DNA from: Hofstenia miamia
Lineage: Eukaryota > Xenacoelomorpha > Acoela > Hofsteniidae
Reading direction: 5' to 3'
DNA length: 64,000 bases
Assembly: GCA_900660155.1 (NCBI GenBank)
Contig: CABFPE010000093.1
Coordinates: 723,015-787,014 of the forward strand
A program made the translations under genes and the position numbers. Below are positions 48,178-58,666 of this stretch, piece by piece (the stretch's first letter is position 1; the number at the start of each line of letters is the position of its first letter). Below the pieces are notes generated by a model, which searched no databases, was not told where the DNA came from, and saw only the letters and a list, made by a program, of their open reading frames with translations.

Positions 48178-49795
48178 CTATTTTAGTAATCGGGTGAATA
48201 TTTTACAAAGCCTTCAACTGTGTATAATCTCTTGTTTTAATCTTTTCATTGAACAAACACTTTTCCTTCAATTCATTGGAGGATTAAATTGCAACAGGGT
48301 TATGTTTGAGTCCATCCAACATGTGAATAGCAATGTATTTGGTTTGCCAACTTTGATTCATATTTTCCGGATGATAAAGGCTATCAACATCAGTACAACA
48401 GCCTATGAGGAATTGAAGCAACGCGACTTAGTTTAGGTGTATTGATTTATCTTATGTAACATTTGATTGAAAAATTGAGCCAAAAATTGCGTCATAATTA
48501 TCCAATTCTTTCAGAATTTTCAGTCTTATTTAAGCTCAGAATTGTTCAACGTGACGAATATTGCCCACTTCGTGTGTTCCACAGTATATTTATCTCACTG
48601 TGGGTTTAAAATCCGTTTCAAATAGGATAAAATTTCTGCTTGCATGATAGCGTGTGGGAATAATATAAATGCAAACTGTTGCATCCAATGCTCTTCAATT
48701 TTGATCATCTGAGAAATTTATGAGTAGATTTCCAATCATTTCTCTGGAAATGAATTAAAATTGAGTCTATGCACATTACTGAGTAAAAACATTAGTTGAT
48801 TGAAAAATTGAGTTTTGAGTAACCGTCATAAAATCCGAAGCCTAATCTTATGAGTTGTTTTGAAGGACTTCTGCCAAAATATCTAGTGATATATTTATCT
48901 CATGATAGCATAGAATTTCGAATAACATGAAAAGAGAATATTTTAATAGTATCTTAACGAATTTTTTCTGCTTGGAGTTTGAATTACAACCAAACAACAA
49001 AATTACATTTTAATTTAGGAGAAAATTCATGGCGGCTTTTTCAAATCTAATTTGGAAGTTGTGATTATTTTTTGCATTGCTCAAAAATAACTCAATTCAT
49101 CGTGCTGGGGCTTCATTGAAATATCTTTCAAATCGAAATCAATTATTGTTTTGGGTATAATGAATGGTTGTTTAAAATGCATCATGTCTTAGCTTAGAAG
49201 TTCATAAATTGTCGAACTTAGGGTAATTGTCGCCCTTTTGACCTGACTTGTAAGAGCTGCTTCAGTTTGACTATCGAGAATCTATCCAATTAATCATATT
49301 ATGCTTAAGTGGAATAAAGTGAATTTCCCTGGAGGCTCAAAGTAATTTATAATCGGTTAAATTTCGAGCTGTTTTCTTCAAATTTGTGATGCTTGATTAA
49401 AATTTGAGCTTTTAATTTCTCACCGATGTGATCCTAAAACTGGATTTTTATAGCACTCGTGCTATCAATCAGCTTTTTAAAGAACCATCTTTTATTAAGT
49501 TTTCTAGTATATGCTCATGCTTAGATTTATGTATTTTAATGCTACTGGACGTTTACATGTTGCAAACGGACTGGCATTTAGTGTTTTTGGAATTGAATAG
49601 ATATCAGGCATATATTGAGCAGACAAATACATCAAAGGCACACTGAATTTACTCGATGTTTTGATAAAACGCTTCTTTTACCTGAATCTAGATATGAACT
49701 ATTAAACAGCATCTTCCAATGTAAATATTTAAAAGGAAGGCTTTTGTCTTGTTAGGATGATAATAATATGCTAGTTTCAGATAGGTGTTGAAGTT
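48178..49795. other. Intron 6 after the satellite: nothing recognised
   Basis: Frames of 60-80 codons at 48,194 and 49,428 have no family likeness. Confidence 0.45.
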
Positions 49796-50165
49796 AGAGG
49801 TGTGTGGTTCCGATCCCGTTTCTGGTTCCACAATGACCGAAACCAGATACCGGGCTAAAAAATAATACTTCGGCAACAGATACGGGACAGGACCGGCACC
49901 AGATACCTACATTTGCATAATATCAAGAATATTATACATTAACCATTCTATTTGTTTAAAAATAATACACTTAATATTAATTTCTCCAGTTACTTTCAGG
50001 TGTTATGTTTAGTTGCATTGTTTATTTTCGTTATCAATTAAAAAATTCCAACTTTATATGTGATAGCAAAGTTAGAGACGCTAATGACTATCGGAACCAA
50101 AATTCTCTTTTCGGGACCGGGACTAAGGAACAACTTTCGCCACATCAAAACGCGGGAAGGGATCT
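49796..50165. repeat. GGTTCC/GACCGG-rich patch, possible miniature element
   Basis: Begins TAGAGGTGTGTGGTTCCGAT and contains CCGAAACCAGATACCGGG, GGACCGGCACCAGATACC and TCGGGACCGGGAC. Far more GC-rich and repetitive than its surroundings, with hAT-like TAGAGGTGTG at the left, but no matching right end or target duplication was found. Confidence 0.4.
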
Positions 50166-51792
50166 ATTTGAATTAATATTTGCTTTTATTTTGTTTAATA
50201 TTTCCAATTTTATAATATTTTTCTAAGCTAAGTTATTTCTGCAATATCTCAAGCAAGGCTAAGGAAATACTAATAATGCTGTGCAAAAGGTGGCAGGCCG
50301 AAATGTTTAGAAAAACTGTACTGGTGAAAATATATTATGCTTTTTCATATATGCAATAATTAAAGCACAATAGGAATGCAAAGCTTATATATATATAAAA
50401 AGTTGTCATTGTCAATTCTTAAGTTTTTGAAAATAATTGTGTTATACGTTCATAGAAAGTATTTTATATCAGCAATTTTTCTCTAACTATGTTCTAAATT
50501 TGCATTCAGATTAATAACTACCGGTAATGGGATTTTACTTCTTTATTTACTTGGCATGCATAGAAATAATACGTTTACTAATTTGTTAATAAATTTGAAA
50601 ATAAAAACATAATATTATGGCCATATTTTATTTTACCAAATGAAGAATAGTAAATTTTGAGACTCCAAGATTTGTCACATACACAATTTTGTGTTGTGTA
50701 CTCAACAAAGTTAAAACTCCTACACAACACATCATAGCCTGTGTAAGCTATAAGTTTCACTGCTTGGTGATGTATAGAATTGATTTTTATAGTGAAAAAA
50801 AGCTCAGCCGAAATAGGGTTAGCAAAGCTGGAACCGTGTCCGGGCCTGGAATTATTGGTAATCACCGGGCTGAAATTTATCATATCTGAAATTAAGTGTA
50901 TGTTCATTAATTGATGAAAATGATAGGTTGAATTAAAATGCATCAATTCATGTGACGGCTTACAAGAGTAAATATGTTGATGAAATGAGATCTCAAATGA
51001 AATACAGGGTGTTGCAAAAAATAACGAAACCCAGATTCAAAATCTTGTATCTCTAAGATTAATGAAGCTATCATATTTTTACTAGCATCACTGTATTTAT
51101 CTACCTTTTTGTAAAATTTTCAAATGAAATTGATCTACAGTGCCAGAGTAGTGGCTTTTCAAAATAATGTTGTCGTTTATTTTTCCCAAAATGTTGGCTG
51201 ATTGTCTTTGCAATGGCTTCTAAAATTCTCCAACAATTTTTTTTCGCTACAAAATATATTGTGGTTTTAGGAAATATTTGGATTTGATTTAATCTCCGTG
51301 ACTAATGAATGACAAATGTGTTTGTAGTTTTATGTAAAACATTAATTTAGACTAGACGTTACCTAATATCTTTAATTTAGATAACAGATTGTAATATTTA
51401 ATTACATCGATGTTTTATAGTTGGTTTATTATTTCTTTCTGTTTATTCTATTAATCATTTTATTGTATAGAATAAATTAAACCCATCTATATTGGTTTTC
51501 TAAACGTTAGTGTTTATATAATAGACGTTTAATTCGACTTAATTTAAATGATTGGAAAGTTTAATTAATTTTTTGATTAATAGCTACAGTGGTTAACTAC
51601 TTCTGGTGTGCCCCCAACTGATCTCGTGGCAGGCAATTTACCATTAATGTATTAGAATTAAGTTTTTAGAAATTGTTAAAAAATATTTTTTGCAGCGGAA
51701 GTACTGCTAAAATTTTGAAGCTTGATGGTGAATGGAAAAAAATGTTGTGAACCATAGTTTTGCACGAGTGTTTTTTTCAAAATGTATTTTAG
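50166..51792. other. End of intron 6: lone mariner-type terminus
   Basis: ACAGGGTGTTGCAAAAAATA at 51,004 resembles a mariner-type terminal repeat, with no partner seen. The rest is unremarkable. Confidence 0.4.
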
Positions 51793-51925
51793 ATGGCAGA
51801 GAATGATTCAGTGTTAACGGTCAGAGGCCTTATTGTCACAGATGAGGGTATATATCAGTGTATCGCCACCAACGCACTCGGCACAGTTTCTTCGGCTGCG
51901 CATCTTCAAGTCTATGACATATCTT
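51793..51925 (+). CDS. DCC/NEO1-like: DCC/neogenin-like exon 7: second half of Ig domain 4
   Basis: Acceptor GTATTTTAG ends at 51,792. Phase 0 entry gives MAENDSVLTVRGLIVTDEGI, YQCIATNALGTVSSAAHLQV and YDIS. DEGIYQCIATNALGT matches the last Ig domain of DCC and neogenin (DEGFYQCVAENEAGN in my memory of the family). The ATG at the exon start is an internal codon, not an initiator. Donor GTAAGT at 51,926, phase 1, so a further coding exon must follow. In known family members the FNIII region comes next; I could not find such an exon in the remaining 12 kb. Confidence 0.85.
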
Positions 51926-52195
51926 GTAAGTAATCAAGTTTTTAAATCCATTTGTGACCTAAATGTAAATGTATCACGTCAAGTGAATTTTGCGCATTTA
52001 ATGACAAACGTATTTTGTTCGAATCTTATTTAAATTACTTCACTTTAACCTTTTCCTCAGCTTTTAAGTTTTAAAATTTTGAAAATTTTACTGATGATTT
52101 GAGACAAGTTGGAATTGTATTTTTTCAGATATGATTTCACAGTTTTTTTTAATGGAAAATGTTCAGGACGATGTTATATAAATATTATTCTTTAA
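51926..52195. other. Start of intron 7: nothing recognised
   Basis: Follows the exon 7 donor; no motif seen. Confidence 0.5.
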
Positions 52196-52341
52196 CACTA
52201 GAAACGCGACGATAGTTCAAAATGACCTATATAAGCCCTTTTTGTTTGCTTCATTATTCATTAAATAAAAACATTTGCAGATACATATACTTCCAATTAT
52301 TTTGATAATCTCATTGAATTTTTTCGCTCGCTGTTCTAGTG
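52196..52341. mobile_element. piggyBac-like miniature element
   Basis: CACTAGAAACGCGACGA at the left, preceded by TTAA (52,192-52,195). The right end on the other strand reads CACTAGAACAGCGAGCGA, followed on the plus strand by TATAA, a likely decayed TTAA. TTAA targets and CACTAGAA-type ends suit the piggyBac superfamily. 146 bp, no coding frame. Confidence 0.62.
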
Positions 52342-54421
52342 TATAAACTAATGTATAAATTGATTTGGTTGTATTTTTCAAATTAAATCCGGAATGTTTC
52401 CAGCAACATGTATGTAAACATCATTTTTTTGATATTTATGAGCGGCACAAACGTGTTCCTCAACCCTCGATCGTTTATTCCATCTATATCATGTATGAAG
52501 TTTATTACTTCTAATAAAGATAATTAATTCGATTCATAAAAACGATTTTATTGGATATCTATTCGAGTGAATTCGCACAACTTCGTGTTTATTATGCCAA
52601 CACGTTTTGCGGTTGCAATTTGAGAACGCTGCCAAAATGTAGGTCCTTGGAATGTGGTTAGTGGATGTGTCCATCATTTGTTTTTTGAAGAATGTAACCG
52701 CAATGGCAAATCTAACTTTATTTGGCATTGCTTTTTAGTATTAAATATTTATCTCCTTTTTCGTCCCTTTAAAATATTTAGTTGTAAATAATTGAGTAGA
52801 CGCTAGGTTGCTGCTGAGCCCACGTGTTGAGGCCATAAATGAAGACCACGCATTCAGATTGTTACTAATTATTTTTACCAATTTTTGCCAAAATCGTAGT
52901 TATGGTGTGGGACCTCATGTGTCCATCAGACCAGAAAATTTTATGGCACTGAAATTTCAATAAAATTTAAAGCTAGCGGAAATTGAATTCAACCCCGTGT
53001 TATAATTTAACTGCTATAAAACTGATTACTGCTAGAATTTCGGTTATTTCATTTCTTGGCCAATACTATGCAAGTATCCAATATTACAGCTTACCTGTTC
53101 TCATAATAAAAATAATACAATAAAACTTGGTTTATATATTTAACTTTCAATTTTGTTAATGTCCTTGTTTGAATTGTAATTTTTTATGAATGGCATTTAT
53201 TTTTAGTGTTTTAAACTATTTTACACTTCGTTAAATAGGAAATATAATTAAGGAAGACGGTTTTCACCCCTATTTCAAAATTCCATGAATGCCATTTTCG
53301 TTTTAATAATGACAGATTTAATATCCTCACAGTGATTTCTCTCTTACGACAACGGATTAAAGGCCCGCAGTAAAATTTGATAGATTGCTAAGTTACTTGT
53401 AGATTTGCATGATTGAAGCAAAAGAGCAGTTGATATAATAACAAATATCCCACTCGTTTTTGATGAAGCAATATACCGGAAAAAATTGTTCCTTCGAATA
53501 TAGCATTATTGCCGTTTTGACTGCAAGCCGACCCGGTTTCGGGTCTGGTCGGTCTGTTGTATAAAGCTTAGATTGATTGATTAAACAAATAGGGATGTTG
53601 TCCATCGCTACATTTGAAAAAGATCTAAGACGTTAAGTAATACCAATTGATGGTTATGTTTACCTAATCAGAAAGTGATTCAATACGTGAGTATTTCGAT
53701 TGAAAATCTACGTCACAGGTCGAGTTGGGTAGTAAATTTTCTGATCGGATCGAGTTCGGGTCCCTTCTATGCTCATTTTGGTAACCAGCGTTGTGGGCAT
53801 GATTTTTATCTGTTGCAGCTGATTTAGATACGTGCACAAACGTTTTAATTGTGTGTAGTCAAGTTAGATGATTTGGCGAAATTAGTGTTATTTCGTCTGT
53901 GGATTGAGTCTATTCGGGACTATGGATTGAGTCTATTCGGATAGTTATATCAAATATGGTGTCACTGCTCGGTCTTGCCTTTGTGCTGACTGATTAAATT
54001 CCTATCATCAGGTATATCTGATTCTAGTATGCTACTGATAAACAAATTCTGTAGTTTATACTTTCACTTTGTCGCTATTTTTGTTTTATATTTCCTGCTG
54101 CCAACTAATCATTCCTTTGCCTGCCTAGAATTCGTATATATTCAATCACCTACTAATTTTCATCCAATTTCATTGTGCGGTGTGTGTAGCAATTTATGGT
54201 TAACCTTTATCTAACTGGGTGAAGAAATGAATATCTAAATAGCCTATTATTTTGTTTTACATGGATGCGTGCATGAAATTTAAAGGTGATGATGGCACGG
54301 GCGACTGGCCCACGCCTCTAAGTTAAATGTATTTGTTTGTTGCTGGAATGTTTTTGTGTAATCTTTTTTTCGTTGAACCCATGTTATCAAATTCCTTCTT
54401 ATATATATATATATATATATT
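52342..54421. other. Probable intron 7: GACCC hairpin and TA tract
   Basis: AAGCCGACCCGGTTTCGGGT with GGTCGGTC at about 53,524-53,555 folds on itself and shares GACCCG words with the 63.3-kb element. GGGTCCC/GTCGAG words recur near 53,715-53,765. TA tract at about 54,403-54,421. No coding exon found. Confidence 0.4.
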
Positions 54422-54774
54422 CATATATGAACATCTAAAACACTATTTAATTCAAACTATTTCAAATAGGCCCATTTAGAGCAAAAAAAATTTTACTTTT
54501 TTTTAAATCATTATCAAAAAATATGTATCTATGTGGATATTGTAACAACCTCCACCAAAAATTTCGAAAATTAAGTTGATAGAAGGCCCAGAACTGCAAA
54601 GAGGCGCTTTGGGATACCAAAATTTGAGGCCGGAGACATTTTGGGTCCAAAAATAAATAAATAAATTATATATATTTATGTATATAATTTTTTTTGTAAA
54701 AAATATAATTTTTTTGCTCTAAATGGGCCTACTTGAAATAATTTGAATTAAATAGTGTTTTAGATGTTCATATG
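54422..54774. mobile_element. Foldback-type element with arms of about 70 bp
   Basis: Left arm 54,422-54,495 (GAACATCTAAAACACTATTT ... GGCCCATTTAGAGCAAAAAA) is inverted at 54,699-54,774 with only a few mismatches. The spacer is about 200 bp with no coding frame. It is flanked on the left by a TA microsatellite, so any target duplication is obscured. Confidence 0.82.
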
Positions 54775-54955
54775 TCCAATTCTTGGAATTGGAAAGGGGT
54801 GCCATCCCTCTATGACACCCATACCAATAAACATTAAGTTTGAGGTTTATGTCTACAAGACTTCTAATAAGAACAAAAAAATTGAAGAAAGAAATATTAA
54901 AGAATTATATTTTTGCTGGTAACCCAAAGTGCCTCTGAAAAATATGGGAGACCTA

Positions 54956-54957
54956 AA

Positions 54958-54993
<36 letters not shown>
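54956..54993. repeat. TA microsatellite
   Basis: About 17 TA units. Confidence 0.95.
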
Positions 54994-54995
<2 letters not shown>

Positions 54996-55690
54996 TAGTA
55001 TCATCATAGTTAGCAATATAGAAAAGCAATAACATAATATACGGCATTCAATACATTTGAAATATTTTTTCAACAATAAATCAGGGATTCCGAACTTTGT
55101 ATTGACATTAGAATGATTGCGAATTATATTGTATTGATAAATATTCATCATGTCCGATTTTTGAAGATAATTTATTAAGATATTGGCAATAAATTGAGCA
55201 ATAATAATGTAGGTCTTGTTCGGGCCTGGTTTAGCCTATAGTCATGTAAGATATTACTTGAATTATGTTTGTTTTACTATTTTCGATACATATTTGAAAG
55301 ATTTCCGGAGAAATAGAAAGATTATGATAATTCCATTTATTTTGAAATGATTGAGGTTGCAATTGCAATATTTTCTTGCAAGCCCCAAATATCTTGTCGA
55401 AATCCCTGAAACATCAATTTTTTCTGAATATACTGTATTAACATTGTTATTTTGTATATAGACTATTAATATTAAAAACATTCGCATAAAAAAATTTTTT
55501 AGAAAAATTGTGTGTAGTGAGATGCAATAGTGTGTATCCAGCGCCGGAATAATATTTTTATATAATATTGCCAACTTTTTGTTCTTAGAAGGATTAATTC
55601 CATATTGGGGTTTTGCGTTTTCTTCACTTACCTGAAGTTATCCACCAAATATCTTAGAAAAATAAGGAGCTTAAAGTATAGGATTCCCAT
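54994..55690. other. Probable intron 7: nothing recognised
   Basis: CAGCGCCGGAATAATA at about 55,538 recalls the GGCGCTGAATA motif. Otherwise unremarkable. Confidence 0.4.
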
Positions 55691-55769
55691 CCGGCCCTGA
55701 ATACTATGGAAAAAAGTCAAACGGCGCTGAATACACTGGCGACCAAATTTCCATAGTATTCATCGCCGG
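55691..55769. mobile_element. 79-bp inverted-repeat element, GGCGCTGAATA group
   Basis: CCGGCCCTGAATACTATGGA pairs with TCCATAGTATTCATCGCCGG. An internal GGCGCTGAATA (55,723) matches the termini of the 26.2-27.4 kb element, and CCATAGTATTC also occurs there at 26,330. A TA tract follows (about 55,776-55,794). Confidence 0.7.
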
Positions 55770-55794
55770 TAAAAGTATATATATATATATATAT

Positions 55795-56505
55795 TATTTT
55801 GCACATAAAATATTTTGAAATCGAATTTAAGTTTCTTGATTAAATCAAAGTTGATTAACAATTGTTTTTCAACAGCTATTCTACACACACAAATAGTAAA
55901 ATCCTACCAATTTCAGTAATGTATGTTGAGAAGTGGTGTTAAACAAAAAGGTTAAATGTGTACAAATCGGGTGTTGGTTAGGCTGGATCTCCCGCTATTT
56001 GTTTAAGTTCAGTTACTATAGCTAAATACGACTACTAATTACCAGTGATATAAGGTGTTGCGTGCATTCAAAATTATCATTGCAATTAGTTATTTTTTCA
56101 TTAAAATTAATTGCGCTCCAATATAATTAGTCTTCAAATAAACGTTAAAATTCGTTAATGAATATTTCCCTTGTTGTATTGCTGCCGTTTAATAATTCTT
56201 TCGAAATTTTCGGCGTTTGTGATTGAAATTATCTAGTTGAAGATTTATTGCCCATTTCAGTGTCTGTCTACTTGTAATCCGAAGAAATATTAACGATTAT
56301 TTAAACGCAAAAGAAATACTTGATTTCAAAGGAACAGTATGACGGGCGTACATGATGCAATTGCTAAATTGAGAAATCCGACTTACTCATGCATGCCACA
56401 CCTTGTTTCCAGAGGCGGAATTGTTTAAAATGCATTGTTCAATTCTTCCTGGTTTTTTGTTTTTATGCGCTATGTTTATTGGTATTTCTGTTTTTCACAT
56501 ACCAT
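55795..56505. other. Probable intron 7: nothing recognised
   Basis: No motif seen. Confidence 0.45.
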
Positions 56506-56545
56506 TTAGTGATGAGAACCGTTTCTGCTTGTTAGTGATGAGAAC

Positions 56546-56811
56546 CAGACTTGTCAACGAGCCGAGCTTTCNNNNNNNNNNNNNNNNNNNNNNNNNNNNN
56601 NNNNNNNNNNNNNNNNNNNNNNNNNNNNNNNNNNNNNNNNNNNNNNNNNNNNNNNNNNNNNNNNNNNNNNNNNNNNNNNNNNNNNNNNNNNNNNNNNNNN
56701 NNNNNNNNNNNNNNNNNNNNNNNNNNNNNNNNNNNNNNNNNNNNNNNNNNNNNNNNNNNNNNNNNNNNNNNNNNNNNNNNNNNNNNNAATTACGGCTCGT
56801 TGACAAGTCTG
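56546..56811 (+). mobile_element. hAT-type miniature element (CAACGAGCC family), copy 3, with a 216-N gap inside
   Basis: Starts CAGACTTGTCAACGAGCC and ends GGCTCGTTGACAAGTCTG, a perfect inverted pair. ATGAGAAC flanks it on both sides (56,538-56,545 and 56,812-56,819), a perfect 8-bp duplication. Ns fill 56,572-56,787. Perfect ends and duplication suggest a younger insertion than copies 1 and 2. Confidence 0.9.
56572..56787. other. Assembly gap (216 N)
   Basis: Run of Ns inside the miniature element. The surrounding frames that cross it are artefacts. Confidence 0.99.
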
Positions 56812-57004
56812 ATGAGAACCGTTTCTGCTTTTTCTAGTTTCGAGTATAGATTCATATTTCAAGACTATTTAGACCATTTGTATGTAAAATTTTGATGGAT
56901 CCTTTAAATTTCATTTGCAAATTAATGCTTTATAACGCAATGGCGTTGTTGGAATTTTTTGCGCGACGTTTGTATATAACTTCATGAACAGTACATATAT
57001 GTGC

Positions 57005-57284
57005 ATACACATTATTTAGTCCATTTTTAAATAAATTTGCAAGTTGTTTATTTTGCTCATATAGATTACTAAAAGCCTTAGGCCACCCCTTGCCTCTATA
57101 AACGCCCATGAGTATAATTATGTCTTATATTTTCTGCTTGATTTTCCTTATACATTTCACTTTTTATTTAAATTGTATTCTAACTTTTCCAGACGATTTC
57201 GTTTTGAAAGTGGCCGAATTTGTTTAACAAATGCTTGAATAGAATAATATTTTCACTGGGCGGAAAAGGTGCCACCCAGTTGCT
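57005..57284 (+). repeat. Block A of a haplotype-duplicated region (partner 58,668-58,978)
   Basis: Nearly identical to 58,668-58,978, which is bounded by single Ns at 58,667 and 58,979. The partner carries a 31-base insertion after GCTTGAAT and a few substitutions. Confidence 0.9.
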
Positions 57285-58210
57285 GTTTTATTTCTCAAGG
57301 CGAAATCCATAAAATATCATTCATTTCTCGAATACGTTTGCGTTTATTGAGCGTGGTGTAACTTTGGATAACCTGAGTATTCTTAGATTTGTTTAAATCA
57401 TTAATTCGTTTGCAACTAGATCAGGTTTTATATTAAATAATAGACAAACAAACTTTTTGGCATTGTTTTTATTGCTATTTGTGATAGGCGGTGACTTATT
57501 TTGGGGGTAAGGGCATGAAACGCGTGTCAACTAAAAATATTTGGAAGATTGAGTGCCTTCTCCATCTACAACTCCATTATAAATATTTTTTGTCAATTTA
57601 TATCTTTTTTTTGTTATGTGTGTTTTCAAAGAAACATTCATTTGAAAATGGTATTTAGTAGGAGTTAAGGTGTTGTTATTGGTGAATGTTGTAATTCACC
57701 CTAAGTTTATAAGAAGGCGGCATATCTGCTATTTATGTAAGTTTTGTATTGCTTTACCATTATTTTGTTTCAATCCGGAATAAGGAACACTGGATAAAAG
57801 CAGTAAGCAGTCATTTATGTTCCATTTTGTATCGCATGGGCATTGGAAATTTAACGCTATTATTAACTTAAATATTCTAGTGTAACCCTATTAATGTAAT
57901 CGACTGTAACCACATTTCAAATCTTTTCTCCAAATTTGGAATTCCTTGTATATTGACACATGTATGGATAAATAATGTGCTGCCCTATTATGGTATAAAT
58001 AATTATTTCTATGCCTGACGTGAATTGCTTAACTACTTTTCAATTCAATAAGACGCGCGTACACACACCCAGAGGCTGCGACCCCTAAGCTATTATCTAC
58101 GAGAGAATTTTCCAAAATGTTTTTTTCTGATTTTAAATACCTTTATTTTTTCGTAACTTATGAGCTTTATAAAATTTTTTAAGAAACCAAATTTTGTAAG
58201 AATTTAAGTG
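57285..58210. other. Between blocks A and B: nothing recognised
   Basis: This stretch is present once only and is missing between the partner blocks, where a single N stands instead. No coding motif. Confidence 0.5.
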
Positions 58211-58666
58211 GGATTAAACAAAACCTGCTACTTATAGGAATTATTATGTTAATTATTCCTTAAATTTCTTGCACAAAGTGATGTCTCGTAGTGAAAGTCA
58301 AAACGCAGATCAAAATTATCATTTGCAATTATCTTTGTGTGACACTGTGAAATTTGGGTCGAATAAAAAAGAATCCAAAATTTCTGGTAAATGTGCACTA
58401 GTCTTCATTGATATTCAGCATATCAAACGCCGTAGTGGCATCACGAGAGATTGGTTTTTTTAACCACGACTCCCAAGTACGCATCGCTTCCTAGAAAATA
58501 TCACAAGTATGTGATGAGCTGGAATGTACCGCACTGGCTACCATTCACAACAGCATTCCCAATTGATATCGCAGTTCCTGTGAATTATTTGAAAAATATT
58601 GAACGAGTCTGCCTCTGAACAGAAACTATAAGTTCAGTAAAGAATTTTTCTTCTCGTCGGATTTCC
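58211..58666 (+). repeat. Block B of the haplotype-duplicated region (partner 58,980-59,435)
   Basis: Both copies are 456 bases and differ at only about three positions I can see, such as ATTGATATTCAGCAT against ATCGATATTCAGCTT. Each holds an unrecognised 64-codon frame (58,269 and 59,038; MHKVMSRSESQNADQNYHLQ), with one residue changed (His to Leu). Confidence 0.9.

Larger units (their letters stand above)
27702..51925 (+). other. DCC/NEO1-like: Gene span: DCC/neogenin-like netrin receptor, N-terminal half (7 exons)
   Basis: Seven exons with GT-AG borders join into one open frame of 1,189 nt (396 codons plus one base). The product is a signal peptide followed by four Ig domains. Ig1 is exon 1, Ig2 exons 2+3, Ig3 exons 4+5, Ig4 exons 6+7. 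Introns between domains are all phase 1; introns inside domains are phase 2, 2 and 0. Ig3 and Ig4 resemble, from memory, vertebrate neogenin/DCC (SKRYSIIGANNLQI against SKKYSLLGGSNLLI; TDEGIYQCIATNALGTVSSA against SDEGFYQCVAENEAGNAQSS). This family binds netrin or RGM at the cell surface and guides axons and migrating cells. Known members continue with six FNIII domains, one membrane helix and a cytoplasmic tail; none of these is seen here. Introns 5 and 6 (about 6.0 and 14.1 kb) are full of mobile DNA. Alternatives are protogenin/IGDCC-type relatives. Confidence 0.78.

Noticed and set aside
48194-48436. Gene beginning at the end of the satellite
   Set aside because: An 80-codon frame without family likeness that begins right at the array border; probably chance.
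51004-51031. Complete mariner element starting ACAGGGTGTT
   Set aside because: No matching inverted end within several hundred bases and no transposase frame.
56403-56895. Frames of over 100 codons on both strands
   Set aside because: They exist only because 216 Ns are read as unknown codons.
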